A DNA stretch of 64,000 nt from Adhaeribacter radiodurans (GCF_014075995.1 NZ_CP055153.1:1426001-1490000), one strand, 5' to 3'; positions 38,940 to 49,358 are shown, numbered from the stretch's first letter. Made by a program: numbers and translations. The notes: generated from the sequence alone by a model not told the origin.

Positions 38940-39339
38940 CAAACAAACCATCTGTTACGATATAAATACATTGGTAATAGCAACTGTGCTATTTAGGTTT
39001 AAACTCAAAAACTGGTTTATAATTTAATGTAAAAGCCGATTTGCAAATTCTTTTTATTTAGTTGTAAGCTGCTGTTAAAGAATTAGATAATTTTTTGATG
39101 GAAGCTTGCAACCATTTATTTTAAAATTAACTCTCTAGTCTAAATTAAACCCTTATAGCTTATAAATCAATTTGTTAATTCCTGTTCTATTTACTGTGCT
39201 AGCCATAAAACTACTTATGTAAAACAACAAACAATCCCCACCAGGGTAATAAAATAGTAATTTTTGATAACTCGGCTACACTATATTCTTCTCCTCTAAT
39301 TCTTAAACATTTAACAATCCACAAACCTATTCTTTAACT
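38940..39339. other. 400-base intergenic region
   Basis: AT-rich leader before the GloVer-repeat gene. I see no ORF, RNA or strong hairpin. Confidence 0.35.
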
Positions 39340-42300
39340 ATGAAACATCTTTTACCTTCCCCAAACCGGAAAAACACTTTCGAGGGAAGTTCAATTCTTC
39401 AATGGTTGGTATACAACCTTTCTAGTACTTTGTTTCTACCTCGTTTGGTGCCAGTCAGAATTGCAGCAGTACTGCTTGTTTTATTTACAACCTTTCAGGT
39501 TCAAGCGCAGGAGGTTCTACTGGGGCTCACTTCTGATTATGGTTTACAAGGTGGGGGAACTGCCTTTTCCATTAAATCAAATGGTACCAGCTTTGCCGTT
39601 CATAACACCTTTACCAAACTGGGTTCTAACCCAGGCGGAGAGCTGATTCAAGGCAAAGATGGTAACTTTTACGGGATGACTGCTCGCGGAGGCGCCAGTA
39701 ATTACGGAACCATCTTTAAAATGACCCCGGCTGGTAAGATTACCATTATGAATAGTTTTGCTGGTTATGATGGTAACGCCCCGGGTGGTAACAATCTTAT
39801 CCAGGCCTCTGATGGCAATTTTTACGGCATGACTTCCTCCGGCGGACTGAATAACGAGGGAGCAGAACCGGGGGTAGCTTTCAGAATGACTCCGGGTGGC
39901 GAGTATAAAGTTATCTTTTCCTTTATCAGGCACCTAGGCTATCGGCCCTACGGCGATTTAGTGGAGGGTACGGATGGCAATTTTTACGGGATGACATATT
40001 ACGGTGGTACTTTTGATAAGGGCACGGTTTTTAAACTTACCCCAACAGGTACGCATACCGTGCTGCATAACTTTAATGGTACTTCCCGGGGCGGTTGGCC
40101 TACGGGCAATTTAGTGCGGGGTAACGATGGCAATTATTATGGGGTTACCACCAGCGGCGGCGCTAACCAGTTGGGAACCATCTTTAAAATAACTCCAACT
40201 GGAACCTTTACTTTGTTGCATACTTTTGAAACAGCCACCGGAGGTACTCCTATTGGTAGCCTGACTAAAGGCAAAGATGGTAATTTCTACGGAGTAACTA
40301 CGGCTGGGGGCGATAACTTTAGTGGTACCATCTACCGAATAACTGCTACCGGAGACTATAAGGTACTCCATCACTATGGCTTCGATGAAATTGGCGACAC
40401 ACCCAAAAGAAGTCTGAAGCTGGGAAAGGATGGAAATTTTTACGGTACCACGATGAATGGGGGAGACTGGTTCAACGGCACCGTTTATAAAGTAACTCCA
40501 AGTGGTACCGTAAGTGCCTTGCACCCTTTTTTACCTTCAGAAGATGGTGGACGGGCGAACGGTCTGATGCAAGCTTCCGATGGTTATTTGTACGGCATGA
40601 ACGAAATCGGTGGACCCCAAGGTGATGGCGTTATCTATCGTATTTTACCCAATGGCAGTAATTTTAAAATATTAGTAGACTTGCCGGGTACTTTTGGCGG
40701 GGTAACTCCCCGGGGTGGCTTAGTACAAGGCCGCGACGGCTTTTTCTACGGCATGACTGAATGGGGAGGAGAGTATAATCACGGCACTATTTTCCGGTTG
40801 TGTTCCGATGGCTCCTTTAAAATCTTAAGGTCATTAGATGATGTAAACGATGGAGGATATCCCCGGGGCGACTTAATGTTGGGAAAAGACGGCAATTTTT
40901 ACGGCTTAACCAGCCATGGCGGTGTTAATGGCAGTGGCACCTACTTCCGGATAACGCCTAAAGGTGATTTTAAAGTATTATATTCTTTCCAGAACGACGA
41001 TACCGGCTATTCGCCCTGGGGCACTTTGCTAGACGGGAACGACGGGTATTACTACGGCATGACAAATGCCGGAGGTTCGTTTTTAGCGGGCGTAATTTTC
41101 AGGGTAACTCCATCCGGCGAATATACGGTAATGCACAGCTTTGATAATTACGAAGATGGTTCCTCGCCCAGAGGAAATTTAATTAAAGGTAAAGACGGGA
41201 ATTTTTACGGCCTTACCAATGTAGGCGGCGATTACAATACCGGTACTTTTTTTAAGATGGCTCCCGATGGTACCGTTACTAAACTGCATTCTTTCTACCA
41301 GTACGACGATGGCGATTTGCCGGCGGGTAGCCTGGTACAAGGTAAAGACGGTAACTTTTACGGCATGGCAGCGCGGGGTGGTAAAAATGGACATGGTACA
41401 ATTTTTAAATTTACCCCCGCCGGAAAAATAACCGTTTTAAAGTTTATGACGGATGAGATCTCGGATGGCGCTAACCCGCAGGGTAGTTTAATAATGGATA
41501 AGGTGGGCAACTTTTACGGTTTAACCTGGGGAGGAGGACATAACTTTAGCGGTGTTATTTTTAAAATTACGCCGGACGGTAAGTATACCATTCTGCACCA
41601 TCTGGATGGCCCTACCGAAGGTAGAAGTCCTTTTGGCAGTCTGATTTTCCAGAAGTCAAACCCAACGGCATACGCCCAGAGTGTTACCACAGCGGTGAAC
41701 ACAGCTAAGGCCATTACCTTAAAAGGAACCGGTGGTAGTCCGTTGGTCTACGAAATTATATCCCAACCAAAAAATGGTACCCTAAGTGGTTCCGGAGCCA
41801 AACGCACCTACACGCCTAACTCTAATTTTAATGGTTCCGATACCTTTACTTACCGGGTAAGCTGGGGCTGCCAAAGTTCTACCGTTAAAATTATTACCAT
41901 TCAGGTAGGTAAAGCAGTGGCCAGCACCATCCGGATTAATACCGGAGGAAGCGGTTTAACTACTTCGCTGGGTAACTTTAGTGCCGATACTTACTTTACG
42001 GGCGCAACAGATGTTTCTTCAACTGCTTCGGCTATTGCCAATACGACTAATGAGGACTTGTACCAGGATAATCGCCGGGCCAGTGCGGCCGGAGGAAGTT
42101 TCCAGTATGTTATTCCGGTAACTAACGGCACGTATACGGTAAAACTCCACTTTGCCGAAATTTATTATTCTGCAGCCGGACAACGCAAGTTTAACGTCAC
42201 GGCGGAAGGGGCTATTTGGTTAACTAATTATGACATATACGCGGCCGCCGGCGGGGCACGCAAAGCAGTAGTGGCAACCCGGAACGTGACCGTAAGCGAT

Positions 42301-42666
42301 GGTACCCTCAATTTAAATTTCATCTCTACAGTAGATAAAGCTTGTGTGTCGGCTATTGAAGTGCTGCCTGTTTCCGGAACAGAGCAACTGGTGGCGGATA
42401 TACCCACGCGCGAGGAAAGCGAATTAGTAACAAACCTTTATCCCAATCCAGCTACTTATAAGTTTACGGTAGATTTAAAAGTACCAACAGAGCAAATTAG
42501 TACTTCTATTCTGGATGCCTCGGGTATTGTAGTAAAAGCAAATATTCAAATTAGGGTAGAAACCGGTAAACTTGAATTTACCGTTGATCAATTACCACCC
42601 GGGTTGTACACGCTACTGGTTAATTATAACGGTGGTCAGCAAATCTTACGGTTTATTAAAAAGTAA
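39340..42666 (+). CDS. GloVer-repeat surface protein with malectin and T9SS type A domains
   Basis: A 1108-residue exported protein. After a signal peptide region (hydrophobic about residues 38-56) there are 13 tandem repeats of about 53 residues (about 95-770). Each follows G-x-L-x-x-G-x-DGNFYGMT-x-x-GG-x-x-x-x-GT-IFK-x-TP-x-G, the GloVer pattern, which probably forms a beta-propeller or solenoid. Next is an Ig-like/cadherin-like domain (about 780-865), a malectin-type carbohydrate-binding domain (about 865-1010, with ADTYFTGAT and YTVKLHFAEIYYSAAGQRKFNV), and a C-terminal T9SS type A sorting domain (LYPNPATYKFTVDL...). It likely binds sugars at the cell surface. It is a single gene with a strong terminator. 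Confidence 0.9.
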   Translation: MKHLLPSPNRKNTFEGSSILQWLVYNLSSTLFLPRLVPVRIAAVLLVLFTTFQVQAQEVLLGLTSDYGLQGGGTAFSIKSNGTSFAVHNTFTKLGSNPGGELIQGKDGNFYGMTARGGASNYGTIFKMTPAGKITIMNSFAGYDGNAPGGNNLIQASDGNFYGMTSSGGLNNEGAEPGVAFRMTPGGEYKVIFSFIRHLGYRPYGDLVEGTDGNFYGMTYYGGTFDKGTVFKLTPTGTHTVLHNFNGTSRGGWPTGNLVRGNDGNYYGVTTSGGANQLGTIFKITPTGTFTLLHTFETATGGTPIGSLTKGKDGNFYGVTTAGGDNFSGTIYRITATGDYKVLHHYGFDEIGDTPKRSLKLGKDGNFYGTTMNGGDWFNGTVYKVTPSGTVSALHPFLPSEDGGRANGLMQASDGYLYGMNEIGGPQGDGVIYRILPNGSNFKILVDLPGTFGGVTPRGGLVQGRDGFFYGMTEWGGEYNHGTIFRLCSDGSFKILRSLDDVNDGGYPRGDLMLGKDGNFYGLTSHGGVNGSGTYFRITPKGDFKVLYSFQNDDTGYSPWGTLLDGNDGYYYGMTNAGGSFLAGVIFRVTPSGEYTVMHSFDNYEDGSSPRGNLIKGKDGNFYGLTNVGGDYNTGTFFKMAPDGTVTKLHSFYQYDDGDLPAGSLVQGKDGNFYGMAARGGKNGHGTIFKFTPAGKITVLKFMTDEISDGANPQGSLIMDKVGNFYGLTWGGGHNFSGVIFKITPDGKYTILHHLDGPTEGRSPFGSLIFQKSNPTAYAQSVTTAVNTAKAITLKGTGGSPLVYEIISQPKNGTLSGSGAKRTYTPNSNFNGSDTFTYRVSWGCQSSTVKIITIQVGKAVASTIRINTGGSGLTTSLGNFSADTYFTGATDVSSTASAIANTTNEDLYQDNRRASAAGGSFQYVIPVTNGTYTVKLHFAEIYYSAAGQRKFNVTAEGAIWLTNYDIYAAAGGARKAVVATRNVTVSDGTLNLNFISTVDKACVSAIEVLPVSGTEQLVADIPTREESELVTNLYPNPATYKFTVDLKVPTEQISTSILDASGIVVKANIQIRVETGKLEFTVDQLPPGLYTLLVNYNGGQQILRFIKK

Positions 42667-42706
42667 GCATTGGACAAATCAGAAAAATAATTTAATCAAT
42701 CCTATT

Positions 42707-42748
42707 AAAAAGAAAAGGGTTACTCAACTAAGTAACCCTTTTCTTTTA
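42707..42748 (+). terminator. terminator of GloVer-repeat gene
   Basis: Stem AAAAGAAAAGGGTTACT / AGTAACCCTTTTCTTTT (42708-42724 and 42731-42747), 41 bases after the stop. Confidence 0.9.
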
Positions 42749-42827
42749 AAGCAAACTACTGTATAAAGTTGTTTTTAATCTTACACATCTCTATAAGGTC
42801 CTATAGCCTTCCTTCAATATGGCTCCC

Positions 42828-42943
42828 TATGGCGCGGAAGTTACTTCCGTGACTTTCCTCGCGTTTTGCCGAAAAGTTAGTAAGTTGTATCACGCAACGA
42901 AGAAAGTACTTGGGTAAGGCACGGAAGTAACTTCCGCGCCATA
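42828..42943. repeat. REP-like element, paired inverted copies (copy 2)
   Basis: Perfect 24-base arms at 42828-42851 and 42920-42943 (TATGGCGCGGAAGTTACTTC...), the same sequence as copy 1. The interior differs except for a few bases next to each arm. Confidence 0.8.
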
Positions 42944-43053
42944 TTAAAAGGTCATATTAAAGGATTATCATCTACTAAAGGAACTAACCCGAGAAAGAGA
43001 TTGGCTGTTCAGAAAGTAGGTATAGCGCTTTGTTAAATCTGTATACAACAACT

Positions 43054-43105
43054 ATAATAACCATCTTTTTCCCCAACTTAGCCAGGAGAAAAAGATGGTT
43101 ATTAT
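43054..43105 (-). terminator. terminator of aspartate kinase gene
   Basis: Perfect 18-base arms ATAATAACCATCTTTTTC (43054-43071) and complement (43088-43105), immediately past the stop codon. Very strong hairpin. Confidence 0.8.
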
Positions 43106-43106
43106 T

Positions 43107-44486
43107 TTAAAAAAACATAGTTTTATTCAAGGCTACTACGGCAGATTTAAAATCCTCGCGGGCAACTACAAATTGTACGTTCACTTTTCGAAGAGAGAAA
43201 CCGGCGCTTTTAATATTAATGTTGTTTTCCGCTAAAGCTCCGGCAGCTTTGGCCAACACACCCGGCTGATCGATGTTAGAACCAATCATGCACACAATAG
43301 CTACTTTTTCAACGGTTACTTCCTGAAATTGAGCTTCCAGGGCTTCTACTAATTCAGATTTATAATCTTTTTCCCAGATAACCATGGAAATACTGTTGGC
43401 ACTGGTAGCTTTAAAAATATAGCTGATGTTAAACTGGTGAAAAGCCTGCATTACAGCAAAGTCGGAACCTACCGTTCCTACCATAAGAGGGTCGTAGATA
43501 TCCAGAATAATTACTTTATTAGTACCCGTTATAACTTCTACGCGCTTGTTTGGCCAAACGTAATCGCGGGTAATTAAGGTACCCGGATGATCGGGTTCGA
43601 AGGTGTTTTTAATGCGCAGGTCGATACCGCTTATTTCCAAAGGCTTGCTGGCTTTGGGGTGAATAGCTTCCATGCCCACGTCAGCTAATTGGTCGGCTAC
43701 ATCGTAATTGGTATTTACCACAGGAACACAATTTTCTAAACCTACCAAAGCCGGATCAGCCGAGGAAAGGTGATATTCTTTGTGAATGATAGCTTCTTTG
43801 GGTTTTAAAGCCACCGCCACTTTGCAGAAAGTTACCTCGGAATAGCCCCGGTCAAATTCCCGCATAATACCTTCGGTACCTTTGGTGTAACCAGTAACTA
43901 TGGTAATGGTTTTGTCAAAATCTATACCTTTTAACGAATGAGCAATGCGCTGATCGATGGTGTAAGGTTCGTGATCGTGGAAACCGCTTAAATCCACTAA
44001 AGTAGCGTGTAAACCACGGTTTTGCAGAATATTAACAAAGTTAAAGGCCGAATGGGCTTCTCCAATAGAGGCTAAAATTTCGCGGGCGGCTTGTAAAATA
44101 CTTTCGGCGCTCACGTAACCAGAGGCCAAAACATTTACCAGATTTTCTAAAAATAACTGTGCTTCGTGCAGGCGTTGCTGAATAAAATCATTGGCTACCT
44201 CCAGGTTCAAACCCAGGTATTCGTAACTTTTATTTATTTCTTGTAGCTTCTCAGACACTAGGTTTAACGACTGGTGAAAGTCTTTATGCCCTACAATGTG
44301 GTGGTAAACGCCTGGTTCACCGGTTTTTTTATTCTCGAGGAGCAAATTGGTTACTCCTGCAAAAGCCGAAACCACAAACACCCGGTTATATAGTTGATCA
44401 CCAGTTCGGCCGTGGTAAATTATATTTTCTAAAACTTTGTCCAGCGCACTCATACTAGTGCCGCCAATTTTTTCTACTGTTAACAT
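43107..44486 (-). CDS. aspartate kinase, EKIGGTSM type
   Basis: A 459-residue amino-acid kinase with C-terminal ACT domains. It begins with VEKIGGTSM (residues 4-12) instead of the common KFGGTSV. Other kinase motifs are VVSAFAGVTN, EAHSAFNFVNIL, GYTKGTEG and YSEVTFCKVAVALKPKEAIIHKEY. MEAIHPKASKPLE and the ACT domains (about 310-459, MIGSNIDQPGVLAKAAGALAENNINIKSAG) complete it. It phosphorylates L-aspartate at the head of the Lys/Thr/Met pathway. The start motif resembles the ectoine-associated Ask_Ect group from memory, but no ectABC genes are nearby. It is a single gene with its own hairpin terminator. Confidence 0.9.
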   Translation of the reverse strand: MLTVEKIGGTSMSALDKVLENIIYHGRTGDQLYNRVFVVSAFAGVTNLLLENKKTGEPGVYHHIVGHKDFHQSLNLVSEKLQEINKSYEYLGLNLEVANDFIQQRLHEAQLFLENLVNVLASGYVSAESILQAAREILASIGEAHSAFNFVNILQNRGLHATLVDLSGFHDHEPYTIDQRIAHSLKGIDFDKTITIVTGYTKGTEGIMREFDRGYSEVTFCKVAVALKPKEAIIHKEYHLSSADPALVGLENCVPVVNTNYDVADQLADVGMEAIHPKASKPLEISGIDLRIKNTFEPDHPGTLITRDYVWPNKRVEVITGTNKVIILDIYDPLMVGTVGSDFAVMQAFHQFNISYIFKATSANSISMVIWEKDYKSELVEALEAQFQEVTVEKVAIVCMIGSNIDQPGVLAKAAGALAENNINIKSAGFSLRKVNVQFVVAREDFKSAVVALNKTMFF

Positions 44487-44630
44487 GTGTTCCGAAAAGA
44501 AAATTATATATTATGTAATAAGTATTTGCTAAAACCTGAACTTCAAAAATACTAGTTCATTGGCAATTTTAACTATATTTTATCAGTCATTTACTAGACT
44601 TACGCTTTCAAGCTGATTTTATAAGTGTTT

Positions 44631-47600
44631 CTAAGGACGGGCTTTTACAATATGATCTTCCTGCTGAGCTAAGATTCCGGCTTGTAGCAGTTCTTCTACC
44701 AACACTTCAATTTGCTCCCGAATATCGTCCGTTACCCGCAGAAAGCCCATTAATTTAGCAACTGTGGGTGCCACTTCTTCGGTAGCCAGACCGTAAGATT
44801 GCGTAACCACTTTTTGAATGATTAATTTGATTTCGGCCGCCGGAATAAAATCTATGTTGCGGGAGGAAGCAGGTAATTGACTGCGATCGCGAAGGGGAGG
44901 ATGCGCCATGGTGGGTAACCAAAGAAAATCTTTTTCCCGCCGGAAAACTCCCTGCAGGATACCAAAATCAATGGCCTGTTCTACGGCGGTTTTTACCCGG
45001 GGGCCAACTTTGGTTAGTGCGCTTGCCTCGGCTAGCCGCCGGGTAACTTCAGTAATATGTACCGGACTTTCTACCTGCACTATCTGCCAAATCCAATCGG
45101 CCAATTTAGTAGTGGGCACTTCTGCTAACTCTGGATTTACTAATTTTACCGGAACAGTAGCCACCTGGTAAAGCGGCAAGCCTGTGGTTTGCTCCTGATT
45201 GGTAACGGCCTGCCGGGTTATTATGGGTTCTTCCTGGTTGCTTTTATTTACCGTTCCTTTTGATGGAGTATTATTTAATGCTTGTTCTATTGCCGAAATC
45301 AGACGCTTTAATTCTGCTTCAGGGTTCCGGAACCAATCGGTACTCCAAACGTGGTACAAATTCCAGCCTAAGCTTGCCAAAACGGACTGGCGCAACCGAT
45401 CCCGGTCGCGGGCCGAACGAGCACTATAATAAGTGGCACCATCACATTCAATTCCTAAAACATAACGGCCGGGTTGCTGTGGATCAACCACGGCAAAATC
45501 CACGTAAAATCCGGCGGAGCCCACCTTGGGTTTTAACTGATATCCTTGTTGGGTTAAAGCATCGTAAATTACTTGCTCAAAAGGCAAGTTATCTGTTTCT
45601 GAGGGTAAGGCATTGCTGTTTTCGTGGAGTAAGTGCCCGTTTTTAGCGTAAGTCAGGAAAGTTTTAAAAGCCTGTACCCCGCGGGAAGGTGTGCGGTTTA
45701 AATCAATATCATCGGGTAATAAATTAGTAAATATTTCGCAGCGCAGACGGGCACGGGTAATTAATACGTTTAAACGCCGTTCGCCGCCCGTACTATTAAG
45801 TGGCCCGAAATTCATGGTTAAGTTACCGTCGGCAGTGCGGCCGTAGCCGGTACTAATAAAAATTACATCGCGTTCATCGCCTTGCACGTTTTCCAGGTTT
45901 TTCACGAAAAATGGTTCGTTTGGATGAGCCTGAAAATAAGCTTCGGTTGCTGGATCGGCTTTGCGTAAAATCTCGAGTTGGTTAATTATGGCTTGCATTT
46001 GCGACATACTAAAAGCAGCTACTCCCAGCGTTAATTCCGGATGAGTACGGGCGTGCTGCATAATTGCCTGGGCTACAGTCTCGGCTTCCTGCGGATTAGT
46101 GCGCGTTTTTCCGCGGTGGTAAAAGGTGTGCGGCAGATGATGGTACAGTAATCCGATTTCTTTTCTGGCGGCATCCGGGCTCGGGAAAATAACTAAACGG
46201 TTTTCGTAAAATTCCTGGTTCGAAACCGCTATTAGCGATTCGTGGCGGCTACGGTAATGCCAGCGCAACATGCGTTGCGGTGCACCCTGAGCGGCAAACA
46301 AGCCCAGTATACTTTCTACATCGGTGGTTATATTTTCTTCGTCGGCTTCTTCTTCGTTTACCAATGAATCGAAAAAACTCGTTGGCGGCATTTGTTTGCT
46401 ATCGCCCACTACTACCACTTGTTTGGCCCGCAAAATGGCTCCAAACGCATCTACGGGTTTTACCTGACTAGCTTCATCAAAAATTACTAAATCAAATTGC
46501 AAGCATTCGGGTGGTAGAAAGTTGGCAATGGAAAGTGGCCCCATCATAAATACCGGTTTAATTGCCTGAATAGCATTTCCGGCCTTAGTCATTAATTGCC
46601 GAATAGGTAAATGGCGAGCTTTTTTTTCAAATTCCCGGCGCAGAATACCTAATTGCCCACCGGCCTGGTGCAAAGGTAAATGCTGCCAGTGCGCCATTGC
46701 CAGCTTTGCCCGGTTATACGCCAGCATTAAGGTATCTAACTGGTTAAACTTTTGAATAACCTCTTCGTGACCTGCCCGCTGGAACTGCTGCAATGCGGGC
46801 CGTTCGGTATAAGCTTTTTCCAGGAGCGCTTCCAACCAGGTTTGCTGGAAAGCCGGATACAAATAACGAGCTGCTTCGGGCCAGCTAGTAGCACGATTAG
46901 TAATTTCCTGCAAGCCTTCTTGTTGTAACCTAACGGTTAAATTATTCCAACCTACTATTTGGTGCAACTCAGGTAAGTGAGATTGCCATTGTTGCAACAG
47001 CCCTAATTGTTCGGTAAAAGATTGTTCCCGGAAGTAATTATCCTGACCAAAGCGGAGAACTTCATCCAGCAAGAGCAATTGTTTTACCTCGGCTAAGCGG
47101 GTGCGGTAGTTTAGTAAATTCTGCTCTATTTGCTGTGCAGTTAGTTGTAAAGAAGGTAAATTTGGTTCGCTCGCCAGAAACTCAAGAACTGTCTGGGGAA
47201 TAAGTTGGTTGGCTACATCCTGATGTATTTCGGTAAGCCAGTTTTTTATTTTCGTTAAATGCAGCCAATCGGAACGTTCTCCGCGCCATTGTTTTCCAAA
47301 AGTAGCCTGGCCTAATTCCTGATGTTGCTGGATAATTTTCTGCTGTCGGTTCGCTTCCAGGATGGCATCTACTAATTTTAATTGCTCATTGGTATTATCC
47401 GGCAGAATGGTTTTACTTAAACCGGCCAGTTTTTTCTTGCTTCGTCGGTAAGCTCCTGACAAAAAATTCCACCATTTTTCACCATAAGCAATTATATTTT
47501 CCCGGATTTCTAAAGCTTCGGTGGTAGCTGTCCAGGCTTCGGGCAGCAGCTTATCCTGAAACTGGGTCTGGATAGTGGCAAAGGCTTTACCCGCAGTTAG

Positions 47601-49358
47601 CAACTGCTCTAAGTCGGCTTGTTGTTGCAGCCAATTATTTGTTTTTACCGCTACTCCCGCATAATCCGGACTTTGGAGCAAACGATTTACTAAAGTAACC
47701 AACGCCACTGTTTCCGAAGAGTTAATTGGGAGCGGTAACATAACAATAAGGGCTAATTGTTGCGCCTTTGGTTGCAGGGTAGTTATGGATTGACGGCCAG
47801 CCTCTAAAGCTCGCGTTAATTGGTTTTCATCGGCGGGCAATAATTGCTGACGTTGGCTGCCCCAAAATAGTAAATTTATAGGTTCGCCTAGTTGTTTTAG
47901 GCGAGCTTGTAATTCTTGCACCAGCGCATCGCGGCGGCGAAATTCATCGCGCGACCAGTTAAGCAGGGTAGGCAAAGCAAAACGGGGCAAATCTACTTGT
48001 GGGTACTGTTGCCGCAATTGCAAAAGTTCGCCGTAAACATGGTAAGTAGTTAAATCGCTTTGGGCAATGGGCTGGTTTACGGCTTCGCAATAGTTGTTCA
48101 GGCGTTCACGCAGTTGAATTAGCAAATTTAGTTCGCTTTCCTGTTCTTTTACTTTGGGTTTGCCTAAGTCCAGGGTGCGGGCGAGTTCTTTGGTTACTTC
48201 TTTTTTGTTCGTTTTGTGGCTGTGCAGTTCCAAACAAGCTTCGCCTAGGCCAACTTTATCCAGCCGCCGTTTTACTACTTCCAGAGCCGCCATTTTTTCG
48301 GCCACAAACAACACGGTTTTTCCTTTACCAATCGCTTCTGAAATTAAATTGGTTATGGTTTGCGATTTTCCGGTACCGGGCGGTCCCTGAATTACTAAAT
48401 TACGACCTTGGTTTACGTCCAGAATGGCCAGCGTTTGCGATGAATCGGCGTCTACTACCTGGCGCACTTCGGCGGGATTTAAATGTGGATCGAGGTGATC
48501 TTCGTCGGAAATAAGTGGATCTGGCTCCTGAAAGCCATCTTCGTGCAGCAAAGCTTGCAGCAACGGGTGCTGCGCGGGACCTGCTTCTTCGGACCAGTTA
48601 GCGGCATCCAGGTCGTTGTACATCATAAACTTCCCGAAAGAGAAAAAGCCCAACGCAATGGCCGAAGAATTAATCAGCCAACCTTTCCGCCCCACAATTT
48701 CCTTCCAGACTTCATCAAAGTAAGCGGTTACATCTACTTCTTCGGTATCGGGCAGTTCCGGAATCTGCAAGCCAAAGTCGGCTTTCATTTTAGCAATTAA
48801 AGATAAATTTTCGCCTACTTCACCGCCGGTGTACCGCAACTGAAACCGCTCCCGCGCCGAGGAACGCGTTAATTCTACAGGTATTAACAGCAATGGTGCT
48901 TGACGCGGGTCCTCGGTATTACCAGCTTCGTACCAGGTTAGCGCGCCCAATGCCAGGTACAGAATATTGACGCCTTGTTCTTCCACAAAAAGCCTGGCCG
49001 CATGATACGTCTGCAATAAGCGGTTTTCCAGTTTAGGTATTGTTTCGCGGGTTTGCAGTTTATTGTCGGTTTGGGCCGGCGTTATAGCTATTGACGCACT
49101 GGGTATTTTCTCATTTTCCGGAGTATTTTGTTGGGTATTCAGGAGGCTGTTCGCCGTTTTGCTGTCCATGGACAGAAAGGTCATGGCTTTGCCTTCCAGC
49201 ACAAGTAATCGGTACACCTCGGCGGGTACTTCATTTACTATTTCTACCCCTTTGGCTTGCAAAGGCCGATAATGGAGGAGCGGATTACGTAAACTTAAAT
49301 CGAGCAAATCGCGGCGCGAAGCTTCTAGGCGGGCATTTACCTGGGATGCGGCAGTCAT
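44631..49358 (-). CDS. giant DUF4011 / SF1 helicase / Vsr-like nuclease / DUF3320 protein
   Basis: A 1575-residue protein. Order: DUF4011 (about 10-260, starting RRDLLDLSLRNPLLHY), SF1 helicase with Walker A GPPGTGKS (325-332), a long helical insertion (about 400-900), Walker B-like VIFDEASQ (about 960) and VVVGDSKQMPPTSFF. Then VQGDERDVIFIST and LNVLITRAR (motifs V-VI), a PD-(D/E)xK nuclease of the MTES_1575/Vsr type (about 1265-1370; DFAVVD, GIECDG, SARDRDRLR, WSTDWFR), and a DUF3320-like C-terminal domain (about 1430-1500). It probably unwinds and cuts DNA or RNA. Roles in defence or repair have been proposed for such architectures, but none is proven here. It is a single gene. Confidence 0.9.
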   Translation of the reverse strand: MTAASQVNARLEASRRDLLDLSLRNPLLHYRPLQAKGVEIVNEVPAEVYRLLVLEGKAMTFLSMDSKTANSLLNTQQNTPENEKIPSASIAITPAQTDNKLQTRETIPKLENRLLQTYHAARLFVEEQGVNILYLALGALTWYEAGNTEDPRQAPLLLIPVELTRSSARERFQLRYTGGEVGENLSLIAKMKADFGLQIPELPDTEEVDVTAYFDEVWKEIVGRKGWLINSSAIALGFFSFGKFMMYNDLDAANWSEEAGPAQHPLLQALLHEDGFQEPDPLISDEDHLDPHLNPAEVRQVVDADSSQTLAILDVNQGRNLVIQGPPGTGKSQTITNLISEAIGKGKTVLFVAEKMAALEVVKRRLDKVGLGEACLELHSHKTNKKEVTKELARTLDLGKPKVKEQESELNLLIQLRERLNNYCEAVNQPIAQSDLTTYHVYGELLQLRQQYPQVDLPRFALPTLLNWSRDEFRRRDALVQELQARLKQLGEPINLLFWGSQRQQLLPADENQLTRALEAGRQSITTLQPKAQQLALIVMLPLPINSSETVALVTLVNRLLQSPDYAGVAVKTNNWLQQQADLEQLLTAGKAFATIQTQFQDKLLPEAWTATTEALEIRENIIAYGEKWWNFLSGAYRRSKKKLAGLSKTILPDNTNEQLKLVDAILEANRQQKIIQQHQELGQATFGKQWRGERSDWLHLTKIKNWLTEIHQDVANQLIPQTVLEFLASEPNLPSLQLTAQQIEQNLLNYRTRLAEVKQLLLLDEVLRFGQDNYFREQSFTEQLGLLQQWQSHLPELHQIVGWNNLTVRLQQEGLQEITNRATSWPEAARYLYPAFQQTWLEALLEKAYTERPALQQFQRAGHEEVIQKFNQLDTLMLAYNRAKLAMAHWQHLPLHQAGGQLGILRREFEKKARHLPIRQLMTKAGNAIQAIKPVFMMGPLSIANFLPPECLQFDLVIFDEASQVKPVDAFGAILRAKQVVVVGDSKQMPPTSFFDSLVNEEEADEENITTDVESILGLFAAQGAPQRMLRWHYRSRHESLIAVSNQEFYENRLVIFPSPDAARKEIGLLYHHLPHTFYHRGKTRTNPQEAETVAQAIMQHARTHPELTLGVAAFSMSQMQAIINQLEILRKADPATEAYFQAHPNEPFFVKNLENVQGDERDVIFISTGYGRTADGNLTMNFGPLNSTGGERRLNVLITRARLRCEIFTNLLPDDIDLNRTPSRGVQAFKTFLTYAKNGHLLHENSNALPSETDNLPFEQVIYDALTQQGYQLKPKVGSAGFYVDFAVVDPQQPGRYVLGIECDGATYYSARSARDRDRLRQSVLASLGWNLYHVWSTDWFRNPEAELKRLISAIEQALNNTPSKGTVNKSNQEEPIITRQAVTNQEQTTGLPLYQVATVPVKLVNPELAEVPTTKLADWIWQIVQVESPVHITEVTRRLAEASALTKVGPRVKTAVEQAIDFGILQGVFRREKDFLWLPTMAHPPLRDRSQLPASSRNIDFIPAAEIKLIIQKVVTQSYGLATEEVAPTVAKLMGFLRVTDDIREQIEVLVEELLQAGILAQQEDHIVKARP

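Noticed and set aside
39640-41660. Regular DNA repeats, considered as a CRISPR or satellite array
   Set aside because: The periodicity (about 160 bases) is the 53-residue GloVer protein repeat in an open frame.
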